Below are positions 7,592 to 14,492 of a stretch of 42,266 nucleotides of DNA, one piece after another. Every line of letters starts with the position of its first letter. Position 1 is the stretch's first letter. Below the pieces are notes generated by a model. It did no database searches. It was not told the DNA's origin and saw only the letters and a program-made list of their open reading frames with translations. The stretch covers positions 1 to 42,266 of the forward strand of contig NZ_LYVQ01000026.1 of the NCBI RefSeq assembly GCF_001984095.1, read 5' to 3'. The position numbers and the translations under genes were made by a program. The DNA comes from Pelomonas sp. KK5. GTDB lineage: Bacteria; Pseudomonadota; Gammaproteobacteria; Burkholderiales; Burkholderiaceae_C.

Positions 7592-7617
7592 CTCATTGAT
7601 TTTCTAGGAGCTTTCTA

Positions 7618-8679
7618 ATGAAAAAATCGATCGTTGCGTTCGCAGTTCTGAGCGCGATCGCCGGTACCGCTGCTGCGCAGTCGTCGGTCACGCTGTTCGG
7701 CGTTATCGATCTGGCTACCCGTTACACGAAGTCCAACGGCCAGTCGAAGTTCAGCCTGTCCAAGGACGGCTACAACAGCAGCCGCCTGGGCGTGCGTGGC
7801 GTCGAGGATCTGGGTGGCGGCCTGAAGGCCGGCTTCTGGCTGGAAAGCGGCGTCGGCGCCGACACCGGCGCGGGTGGCTCGTCCACGGCTGGTTACTGGA
7901 ACCGTCGCTCGACCGTCAGCCTGATGGGCGACTTCGGTGAAGTCCGCCTCGGCCGCGACAAGACCGCGTCGGAACTGACGCTGGACGACTTCGACCCGTA
8001 CGGCAACGTCGGCCAGGGCGCGATGTACAACACGTACTCGACGCTGGGCAGCGAAGGCGCCCAACTGTTCGGCGACAGCACGCAGAACCGCAACAACAAC
8101 CAGGCCATCTACATCACCCCGGGCAACCTGGGTGGTTTCTACGGCCAGTTGAACGTGGCTGCCGGCGAAGGCGCTGGCACCACGGGTTCGCTGAGCCAGA
8201 AGCAGTTCAGCGGCCGCATCGGCTACAAGCTGAACGCCCTGCACGTGGCTGGCGCCCTGAACCAGACCACCATCGACGGCGCGACCGACAAGCTGAAGCT
8301 GGCAACCATCGCTGCCAACTACGATTTCGGCATGGTGAAGCCTGCCTTCATCTACACGCAGATCAAGTTCGGCGCCCGCAAGCAGGACAACTGGACGATC
8401 GCCGCCACGGCTCCGGTCGGCCCGGGCGTGATCCTGGCTTCGTACACGAACAGCAAGTTCAACGACGCCGCTCGCCTGGCTCCGGCCAACCTGGGCGACA
8501 AGGCCGAGCACTTCTCGGTCGGCTACGTGTACAGCCTGTCCAAGCGCACCAGCCTGTACGGCAACGTGAGCGAGATCAAGAACAAGGGCAACTCCGCCTT
8601 TGCCCTGACCGACGCCTACAACCCCGTGCGCAACGGTTCGTCGGGCAGCGTCGACGTCGGCATCAAGCACAGCTTCTAA
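7618..8679 (+). CDS. Outer-membrane general porin (Burkholderiales OmpC-type)
   Basis: 353 residues with a strong AGGAG ribosome site. Trimeric porins of this family form 16-stranded barrels that let small hydrophilic solutes cross the outer membrane. The signal peptide is residues 1-20 (GTAAA, cut near QSSV). The mature start SSVTLFGVIDLATRYT and the block SSRLGVRGVEDLGGGLKAGF are family hallmarks, as are RRSTVSLMGDFGEVRLGRD in strands 4-5 and the C-terminal VDVGIKHSF ending in Phe, the BAM recognition signal. It is diverged from coq7 and followed by its own terminator. Codons are strongly biased (many CTG, GGC, AAG), which fits high expression. Substrate preference cannot be read. Confidence 0.95.
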   Translation: MKKSIVAFAVLSAIAGTAAAQSSVTLFGVIDLATRYTKSNGQSKFSLSKDGYNSSRLGVRGVEDLGGGLKAGFWLESGVGADTGAGGSSTAGYWNRRSTVSLMGDFGEVRLGRDKTASELTLDDFDPYGNVGQGAMYNTYSTLGSEGAQLFGDSTQNRNNNQAIYITPGNLGGFYGQLNVAAGEGAGTTGSLSQKQFSGRIGYKLNALHVAGALNQTTIDGATDKLKLATIAANYDFGMVKPAFIYTQIKFGARKQDNWTIAATAPVGPGVILASYTNSKFNDAARLAPANLGDKAEHFSVGYVYSLSKRTSLYGNVSEIKNKGNSAFALTDAYNPVRNGSSGSVDVGIKHSF

Positions 8680-8722
8680 GAAGCTGCGCGCTTTCCGGCA
8701 GGCTTGTCCTGCCGATTGCAAG

Positions 8723-8745
8723 AGCCGCCTCCGGGCGGCTTTTTT
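8723..8745 (+). terminator. Intrinsic terminator after the first porin gene
   Basis: AGCCGCC-TCCG-GGCGGCT hairpin (8723-8740) followed by a T run to 8745, 44 bp after the stop. It separates the two porins into different transcripts. Confidence 0.9.
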
Positions 8746-8880
8746 GCGTCCGTTCGTGGCGATGTATCGTCTGGACACAGGGTTAGCCATTGTTGGCTGT
8801 GGACAACAGGATGTTCGGTGTCCGCGCGATGTTCCTAGAGAATCAATCAGGTTCCCACAAATCCACAGCAGGAGACATCG

Positions 8881-9990
8881 ATGAAAAAAGCAACCCTGGC
8901 ATTGGCCGTTCTGGCCGCAGGAACGACCGCAGCCTGGGCTCAGCCGAGCACGGTGACGATGTACGGCATCGTCGATGCCGCCATGAAGCGGACCAGCAAT
9001 GCCAACCCCGGTGTCAGCAAGAACACGTTGGCCAACAGCGGGCTGTCGCAGAGTCGCCTCGGTTTCACGATCAACGAAGACCTGGGTGGTGGCATGCGCG
9101 CCCTGGCCAACCTGGAACACCGGCTGTCCCTGGACACCGGTACCACGGCGGGCTCTTCGCCGGCGGGTGTCTTCTGGTTCCAATCCTGGGTGGGCCTGGC
9201 TTCCAACGATTTCGGTGTGGTGACCCTGGGTCGCCAGTACAACGTGCTGTTCGACCTGAACGCCACGACCTTCTCCTCGTACAAGTACTCGACCTACATC
9301 GACCAGTACAAGCCTGAGCTCGGCATGACGCTGAACAACCGCCAGGACAATATGGTCAAGTACAAGTTCGTCGGTGGCCCGGTCACCGCTGAACTGCAGG
9401 TCAGCGCCGGTGAAGGCTCGGCGGTCGACAAGTCGGCCGGTGGCGCCATCAAGTACCAGTCCGGCCCGTTCGCCTTCGGTGGCGGCTATCTGCAGACGGA
9501 GGGCGCGAGCGCGGCCACCTCGCTCGGCAAGAAGGTCAAGGGCACGATCCTGGGTGGTGCGTACACCGACGGTCCGATCTACGTCAACCTGTCCTGGATG
9601 AAGAACAAGTTCGATGCCGGCGCCAACGTCCTGGCCGCGACCTATGCCGCGGGCTTCCTGAACGGCGCCGCGCTGACCGCGCTGACGACCGGCGCAGGCG
9701 CTCCGGCAACGTCCTCCCAGCAGCGCGACATGATCATGTTCGGCGGCACCTACCAGCTGACCACGCAGATCAACCTGGGCGCCGAGTACTACCACATGGA
9801 GCACAAGATCGACTCCACCGGCGCGAAGTACAAGTCCGACTTCCTGTCGTTCGTGGCTGATTACGCCTTCTCGAAGCGCACCGATGCCTACTTCGAGGCC
9901 GATCGCACCAACTTCAAGAACGGCGAGGGCTACACCAACGGTGCAAGCCGCCGCTACCAGGCGATGGTGGGCCTGCGCCACCGCTTCTGA
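8881..9990 (+). CDS. Outer-membrane general porin, second copy
   Basis: 369 residues with ribosome site CAGGAGA. Signal peptide about 1-20 (TTAAWA, cut near QPST). The mature start STVTMYGIVDAAMKR, the block QSRLGFTINEDLGGGMRALA and the C-terminal GLRHRF ending in Phe place it in the same family as the gene before it. The two differ widely in sequence, so this is an old duplication or separate recruitment rather than a recent tandem copy. It has its own leader (about 200 bp) and its own terminator. Its substrate is unknown; the peptide ABC transporter genes beginning about 100 bp downstream suggest, weakly, a role in peptide entry. Confidence 0.94.
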   Translation: MKKATLALAVLAAGTTAAWAQPSTVTMYGIVDAAMKRTSNANPGVSKNTLANSGLSQSRLGFTINEDLGGGMRALANLEHRLSLDTGTTAGSSPAGVFWFQSWVGLASNDFGVVTLGRQYNVLFDLNATTFSSYKYSTYIDQYKPELGMTLNNRQDNMVKYKFVGGPVTAELQVSAGEGSAVDKSAGGAIKYQSGPFAFGGGYLQTEGASAATSLGKKVKGTILGGAYTDGPIYVNLSWMKNKFDAGANVLAATYAAGFLNGAALTALTTGAGAPATSSQQRDMIMFGGTYQLTTQINLGAEYYHMEHKIDSTGAKYKSDFLSFVADYAFSKRTDAYFEADRTNFKNGEGYTNGASRRYQAMVGLRHRF

Positions 9991-10012
9991 TCGCCAGCCG
10001 ATCGGGTGAACG

Positions 10013-10041
10013 AAACGGGCCGCATCGCGGCCCGTTTTCTT
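10013..10041 (+). terminator. Intrinsic terminator after the second porin gene
   Basis: AAACGGGCCGC-ATC-GCGGCCCGTTT hairpin (10013-10037) running into a T-rich tail. It sits 23 bp after the porin stop, so the peptide transporter genes need their own promoter between here and 10093. Confidence 0.9.
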
Positions 10042-10093
10042 TTTCGGACACAATCGAGCGCAGTCCTACAACGCAAGACCTGACCCCGACCTG

Positions 10094-11071
10094 ATGCTCG
10101 TCTTCATCCTCCGTCGTCTCGTGCAAGCGCTGATCGTGATGCTGGCGGTGGCCTTCATCGCCTTCATGATGTTCCAGTACGTCGGCGACCCGGTGAGCAA
10201 TATGCTGGGCCAGGATGCGACGCCGGAGCAGCGTGCCGAGTTGCGGCGCGAGCTCGGGCTGGACAAGCCTGCCCCGGTCCAGTTCGCGCATTTCGTGGTC
10301 AATGCGGCGCAGGGTGAATTCGGCCTGAGCCTGCGGCAGGGGCGGCGCGTCTCCAGCCTGATCGTCGAGCGGCTGCCGGCCACGCTGGAGCTGTCGGCGG
10401 TGGCTGCGCTGATTGCGCTGGGAGCGGGCATCCCGCTGGGCGTCTATGCCGCGCTGCGGCGCGGACGGGGCGACTCGCAACTGCTGATGATCCTGTCGCT
10501 GCTGGGTGTGTCGCTGCCGACCTTCGTGATCGGGCCCTTGCTGATGCTGGTCTTCGCCGTCGGCTTGACCTGGCTGCCGGCCTCGCAGCGGGGCGATGTG
10601 GTGGCCCTCGGCCCCTGGACCACCGGCCTGCTGACGCTGGACGGCTTGCGCCATCTGGTGCTGCCGGCCACCACGCTGGCGATCTTCCAGCTGACCCTGA
10701 TCATGCGCCTGGTGCGCGCCGAGATGCTGGAGGTGCTGCGCACCGACTACATCAAGTTCGCCCGGGCACGCGGCCTGACGAACCGCACCGTCTACTTCGG
10801 CCACGCGCTGCGCAACACGCTGGTGCCGGTGATCACGATCACCGGCCTGCAACTGGGCTCGCTGATCGCCTTCTCGATCATCACCGAGACCGTCTTCCAG
10901 TGGCCCGGCATGGGCCTGCTCTTCATCCAGTCGGTGCAGTTCGCCGACATCCCGGTGATGGCCGCCTACCTGTGCCTGATCTCGCTGATCTTCGTGACGA
11001 TCAACCTGGTCGTCGACCTTCTCTACTTCAGCGTCGACCCGCGCTTGCGCGTCGAGGGCCGGATGCATTGA
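10094..11071 (+). CDS. Dipeptide/oligopeptide ABC transporter permease (DppB/OppB family)
   Basis: 325 residues. It is the first membrane half of a peptide importer. The first transmembrane helix (about 9-29) and periplasmic PEQRAELRRELGLDKP block are the OppB N-terminal signature. Five more hydrophobic segments follow, and the cytoplasmic coupling loop FARARGLTNRTVYFGHALRN (about 221-240) contacts the ATPases. It closes with FSVDPRLR, the standard OppB ending. No strong Shine-Dalgarno sequence is visible. The operon starts directly with this gene and lacks the binding-protein gene (dppA/oppA) that usually leads it. The next permease starts 3 bp after the stop. Confidence 0.93.
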   Translation: MLVFILRRLVQALIVMLAVAFIAFMMFQYVGDPVSNMLGQDATPEQRAELRRELGLDKPAPVQFAHFVVNAAQGEFGLSLRQGRRVSSLIVERLPATLELSAVAALIALGAGIPLGVYAALRRGRGDSQLLMILSLLGVSLPTFVIGPLLMLVFAVGLTWLPASQRGDVVALGPWTTGLLTLDGLRHLVLPATTLAIFQLTLIMRLVRAEMLEVLRTDYIKFARARGLTNRTVYFGHALRNTLVPVITITGLQLGSLIAFSIITETVFQWPGMGLLFIQSVQFADIPVMAAYLCLISLIFVTINLVVDLLYFSVDPRLRVEGRMH

Positions 11072-11074
11072 TCG

Positions 11075-11992
11075 ATGACGATGATGGCCTCGCTCCAGCG
11101 ATTCTTCGACGGCGACGTCTGGCACTCGTTCCGCTCCTCGCCGGTGGCGATCGTGGCGGCGCTGCTGGCGCTCGCGTGCTTGTTCTGCGCGGCCTTTGCC
11201 GGCTGGGTGGCGCCGCACAACCCCTTCGACCTGGCGTCGCTGGAGTTGATGGACGCGCGCCTGCCCCCGTCATGGATGGAAGGGGGCAGCGTGAAGTACC
11301 TGCTGGGCACGGACGACCAGGGGCGCGACATCCTGTCGGCGCTGATGTACGGGGCGCGCATCTCGCTGCTGGTGGGCCTCGCCTCGGTGCTGATCTCGAT
11401 GGTGCTGGGCGTGGGCCTGGGCCTGCTGGCCGGCTTCGTCGGCGGCGTTGTGGACGCCTTCATCATGCGGGTCTGCGACGTGATGCTGTCCTTCCCCTCG
11501 ATCCTGATCGCGCTGCTGATCGATGGCGTGGGCCGCGCGCTGTATCCGGACGCGCATGACGTGCTGGCCTTCGCGGTGCTGATCCTCGCCATCTCGCTGT
11601 CCGGCTGGGTGTCCTACGCGCGCACGGTGCGCGGCTCCACGCTGGTCGAGCGCAACAAGGAGTACGTGCAGGCGGCGCGGGTGATCGGCGTGCGGCCGCT
11701 GCGCATCATGCGCCGCCACGTGCTGCCCAATGTGCTGGGCCCGGTGCTGGTGCTGGCGACGCTGCAGGTGGCGGCGGCCATCATCACCGAGGCCACGCTG
11801 TCCTTCCTCGGCGTCGGCGTGCCGCCGACCAGCCCCTCGCTGGGCACGCTGATCCGTGTCGGCAACGACTTCCTCTTCTCCGGCGAGTGGTGGATCCTGG
11901 TCTGGCCCAGCGCGATGCTGGTGACCATCGCGCTGAGCCTGAACCTGCTGGGCGACTGGCTGCGCGACGCGCTCAACCCCCGGCTGCGCTGA
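11075..11992 (+). CDS. Dipeptide/oligopeptide ABC transporter permease (DppC/OppC family)
   Basis: 305 residues. It is the second membrane half of the importer. It has the OppC N-terminal helix with WVAPHNPFD just after it, then [22 protein letters not shown], which is the diagnostic OppC block, shortened here to [19 protein letters not shown]. The coupling loop [20 protein letters not shown] is at about 198-217. The protein ends [10 protein letters not shown], as is usual. It lies 3 bp downstream of the first permease and 2 bp upstream of the first ATPase gene, so the four genes form one tight transcription unit. Peptide specificity is a family-level inference; nickel and glutathione importers have similar permeases. 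Confidence 0.93.
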   Translation: MTMMASLQRFFDGDVWHSFRSSPVAIVAALLALACLFCAAFAGWVAPHNPFDLASLELMDARLPPSWMEGGSVKYLLGTDDQGRDILSALMYGARISLLVGLASVLISMVLGVGLGLLAGFVGGVVDAFIMRVCDVMLSFPSILIALLIDGVGRALYPDAHDVLAFAVLILAISLSGWVSYARTVRGSTLVERNKEYVQAARVIGVRPLRIMRRHVLPNVLGPVLVLATLQVAAAIITEATLSFLGVGVPPTSPSLGTLIRVGNDFLFSGEWWILVWPSAMLVTIALSLNLLGDWLRDALNPRLR

Positions 11993-11994
11993 AC

Positions 11995-12981
11995 ATGGCT
12001 TCATCCTCCTCATCCCTGCTGGAAGTGCGCAAGCTGCGTGTCGAGTTCCCGACACGGCGCGGCACGCTCCTGGCGCTGGACGACGTGTCCTTCGACATCG
12101 CGCCGGGCGAGATCCTCGGCGTGGTCGGCGAATCCGGTGCGGGCAAGTCGCTGACCGGGGCGGCCATCATCGGCCTGCTCGATCCTCCGGGCCGCATCGC
12201 CGGCGGCGAGATCCTGCTCGAAGGCCGGCGCATCGACCAGTTGCCCTACGAGCAGATGCGCCGCATCCGCGGCCGCCAGATCGGCGCCATCTTCCAGGAC
12301 CCGCTGACCTCGCTGAACCCGCTGTACACGGTGGGCCGCCAGCTGGTGGAGACGATCCGCACCCACCTGGACATGAACGAGGCCGCCGCGCGCCGGCGCG
12401 CGATCGAGCTGCTGCAGGCCACCGGCATTCCCGCTGCCGAACAGCGCATCGACCAGTATCCGCACCAGTTCTCCGGTGGCATGCGCCAGCGGGTCGTCAT
12501 CGCGCTGGCGCTGGCGGCTGCGCCGAAGCTGATCGTCGCCGACGAGCCGACCACGGCGCTCGACGTCTCGATCCAGGCCCAGATCATCTCGCTGCTGAAG
12601 AAGGTCTGCCGCGAGCAGGATGCGGCGGTCATGCTGGTGACGCACGACATGGGCGTGATCGCCGAGACCTGCGACCGGGTGGCCGTGATGTACGCCGGCC
12701 GCATCGTCGAGATCGGCCCGGTGGCCGAGGTCATCCACCGGCCGGCCCATCCCTACACGGTCGGCCTGATGGGCTCGATCCCCGCGATGGACGAGGACCG
12801 CGAGCGCCTGCTGCAGATCGACGGCTCCATGCCCCGCCTCAACGCGATTCCGACCGGCTGCGCCTTCAACCCGCGCTGCCCGCGTGTCTTCGAGCGCTGC
12901 CGGGTCGAGCGGCCCGAACTGCTGGCGGCGCCGGGCACCCGGGCCGCCTGCTGGCTGCTGGCCGAGGAGGTGGCGCCATGA
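11995..12981 (+). CDS. Peptide ABC transporter ATPase (DppD/OppD family)
   Basis: 328 residues from ATG 11995. It powers import through the adjacent permeases. Walker A GESGAGKS (45-52), signature FSGGMRQR (160-167), Walker [13 protein letters not shown] (about 178-190) and the switch His in [10 protein letters not shown] are all intact. The C-terminal oligopeptide-type domain carries the cysteine pattern [15 protein letters not shown] followed by a Cys near the end, which in relatives binds an iron-sulphur cluster. It starts 2 bp after the permease stop and overlaps the second ATPase gene by 4 bp (ATGA). Confidence 0.95.
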   Translation: MASSSSSLLEVRKLRVEFPTRRGTLLALDDVSFDIAPGEILGVVGESGAGKSLTGAAIIGLLDPPGRIAGGEILLEGRRIDQLPYEQMRRIRGRQIGAIFQDPLTSLNPLYTVGRQLVETIRTHLDMNEAAARRRAIELLQATGIPAAEQRIDQYPHQFSGGMRQRVVIALALAAAPKLIVADEPTTALDVSIQAQIISLLKKVCREQDAAVMLVTHDMGVIAETCDRVAVMYAGRIVEIGPVAEVIHRPAHPYTVGLMGSIPAMDEDRERLLQIDGSMPRLNAIPTGCAFNPRCPRVFERCRVERPELLAAPGTRAACWLLAEEVAP

Positions 12982-13970
12982 CCGCGCTGGTCGAGGTGCA
13001 GGACCTGGCGAAGACCTTCGAGGTCTCGCCGCCCTGGCTCAACCGCGTCATCGAGCGCAAGGGGCGGCTGTTCGTCCATGCGGTCGACGGCATCAGCTTT
13101 GCCATCGAACGCGGCACGACGCTGGCGCTGGTGGGTGAGTCCGGTTGCGGCAAGAGCACCGTCGCGCGGCTGCTGGTGGGCCTGTATGCGCCGACCCATG
13201 GGACCGTCCGTTTCGATGGCGCCGATGCGGCGGCCACGCTGGCCGGCAGTGGCGCGGCGGCCCTGCGGCGCCGCATGCAGATGATCTTCCAGGATCCCTA
13301 TGCCTCGCTGAACCCGCGCTGGAAGGTGCAGGACATCGTGGCCGAGCCGCTGATCGAGCACGGCCTGGTCACCGGCAAGGCCGAACTGCAGGCGCGCGTG
13401 GCTGGGTTGCTGCAGTCGGTGGGCCTGACGGCTGCCGATAGCGAGAAGTTCCCGCACCAGTTCTCCGGCGGCCAGCGCCAGCGCATCTCGATCGCCCGAG
13501 CGCTGGCCACCGAGCCCGAGTTCCTGGTGTGCGACGAGCCGACCTCGGCTCTGGATGTTTCCGTCCAGGCGCAGGTGCTGAACCTGATGAAGGACCTGCA
13601 GCGCCAGCGGGGCCTGAGCTATCTGTTCATCTCGCACAACCTGGCGGTGGTGCGGCACGTGGCGGACCGGGTGGGCGTGATGTATCTCGGCCGTCTGGTC
13701 GAACTGGCCGGCAAGGCCGAGCTGTTCGCGCGGCCGCGGCACCCGTACACGCGCATGCTGCTGGACGCGATTCCCGATATCCACATGAGCGGCCGCAGCC
13801 GCACGCCGGTGCAGGGCGAGGTGCCCAATCCGCTGCAGCCGCCCACCGGCTGCAGCTTCCACCCGCGCTGCCCGCATGCCAACGAACGCTGCAAGGCCGA
13901 ACGGCCGGCGTTGCTGACGATCGGCGGCGTGCAGATCGCCTGCCACGCCGTCGAGGAAGGCCGGATCTAG
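12978..13970 (+). CDS. Peptide ABC transporter ATPase (DppF/OppF family)
   Basis: 330 residues. It is the second ATPase, which pairs with DppD/OppD. Walker [10 protein letters not shown] (53-61), signature FSGGQRQR, Walker [13 protein letters not shown] and switch [13 protein letters not shown] are intact. The extended N-terminal insertion ([12 protein letters not shown]) between the first strands is typical of OppF/DppF. The C-terminal domain has [15 protein letters not shown], the same cysteine pattern as its partner. The start overlaps the first ATPase gene by 4 bp. Its TAG stop overlaps the complementary TAG stop of lptM on the other strand (CTAG at 13967-13970). Confidence 0.95.
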   Translation: MTALVEVQDLAKTFEVSPPWLNRVIERKGRLFVHAVDGISFAIERGTTLALVGESGCGKSTVARLLVGLYAPTHGTVRFDGADAAATLAGSGAAALRRRMQMIFQDPYASLNPRWKVQDIVAEPLIEHGLVTGKAELQARVAGLLQSVGLTAADSEKFPHQFSGGQRQRISIARALATEPEFLVCDEPTSALDVSVQAQVLNLMKDLQRQRGLSYLFISHNLAVVRHVADRVGVMYLGRLVELAGKAELFARPRHPYTRMLLDAIPDIHMSGRSRTPVQGEVPNPLQPPTGCSFHPRCPHANERCKAERPALLTIGGVQIACHAVEEGRI

Positions 13971-14110
13971 CGTTGCTGCGGAGAACTGGCGGCGCCCGCC
14001 GGCTTCGGCAGCACCAATGGCCCCTTCTGCCCGCAGCCCATCAGCAGCGCGGCGCAGAGGGAGAGGGTGGCGAGGCCTACACTTCGCAGCAGTCGGTTCT
14101 TGTTCATCAT
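13967..14110 (-). CDS. lptM: LPS translocon maturation lipoprotein LptM (YifL)
   Basis: 47 residues from the first of two adjacent ATGs (14110 or 14107). It is a tiny lipoprotein that helps fold LptD in the outer membrane. The signal peptide ends in lipobox LMGC, and the mature start [12 protein letters not shown] is the conserved family motif. It is divergent from cyaY (19 bp between starts), as in many gammaproteobacteria and betaproteobacteria. There it is normally followed by lysA, but here it runs straight into the 3' end of the peptide transporter operon. Small size and low-complexity tail ([11 protein letters not shown] type) are normal. Confidence 0.9.
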   Translation of the reverse strand: MMNKNRLLRSVGLATLSLCAALLMGCGQKGPLVLPKPAGAASSPQQR

Positions 14111-14129
14111 CAAAAGCAGTTTATCGCCC

Positions 14130-14492
14130 ATGTCCCAGACTCCTGCACCCGCCGCCACGCCGCTGTCCGACGCCGAGTACCACGCGCAGACCCGCGCCCT
14201 GCTCGACCGCATCGAAGCGCTGATCGACCGCTGGCTGGACGAGGACGTGATCGACATCGACTCGCACCGCAGCGGCGGCCTGCTGGAGCTGAGCTTCCCG
14301 GGCGGCAGCAAGATCGTGCTGAACACCCAGCCGCCGCTGCAGGAGCTGTGGCTGGCGGCGCGCGGCGGCGGCTTCCACTTCCGCCACGTGGACGGACGCT
14401 GGCTCGATACGAAGACCAGCGTCGAGTTCCTGGATGTGCTGTCCGAGCAAGGAAGCGCCCAGGCCGGCAAGGCCCTGGACTTCAGCGCTTGA
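14130..14492 (+). CDS. cyaY: Iron-sulphur assembly regulator CyaY (bacterial frataxin)
   Basis: 120 residues from ATG 14130, about ten longer than the E. coli protein because of an N-terminal extension (TPAPAATP). CyaY binds iron and tunes the IscS cysteine desulphurase. The first helix has the acidic ridge that binds iron (DRWLDEDVIDIDSHRSG), followed by the beta-sheet motifs LELSFPGGSKIVLN, QPPLQELWLAA and FHFRHVDGRWLDTK. It is divergent from lptM and convergent with mrcA, overlapping the latter's stop region by 11 bp. Start choice is supported by the next upstream ATG lying within lptM coding sequence on the other strand. Confidence 0.93.
   Translation: MSQTPAPAATPLSDAEYHAQTRALLDRIEALIDRWLDEDVIDIDSHRSGGLLELSFPGGSKIVLNTQPPLQELWLAARGGGFHFRHVDGRWLDTKTSVEFLDVLSEQGSAQAGKALDFSA

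Noticed and set aside
7615-10053. An 812-codon minus-strand frame opposite both porins
   Set aside because: Both porins have ribosome sites, signal peptides, family motifs and terminators on the plus strand.
9914-11218. A 434-codon minus-strand frame opposite the peptide permease genes
   Set aside because: It crosses a clear intrinsic terminator, and its His/Gln/Arg-rich translation has no domain. The plus-strand OppB signature motifs are decisive.
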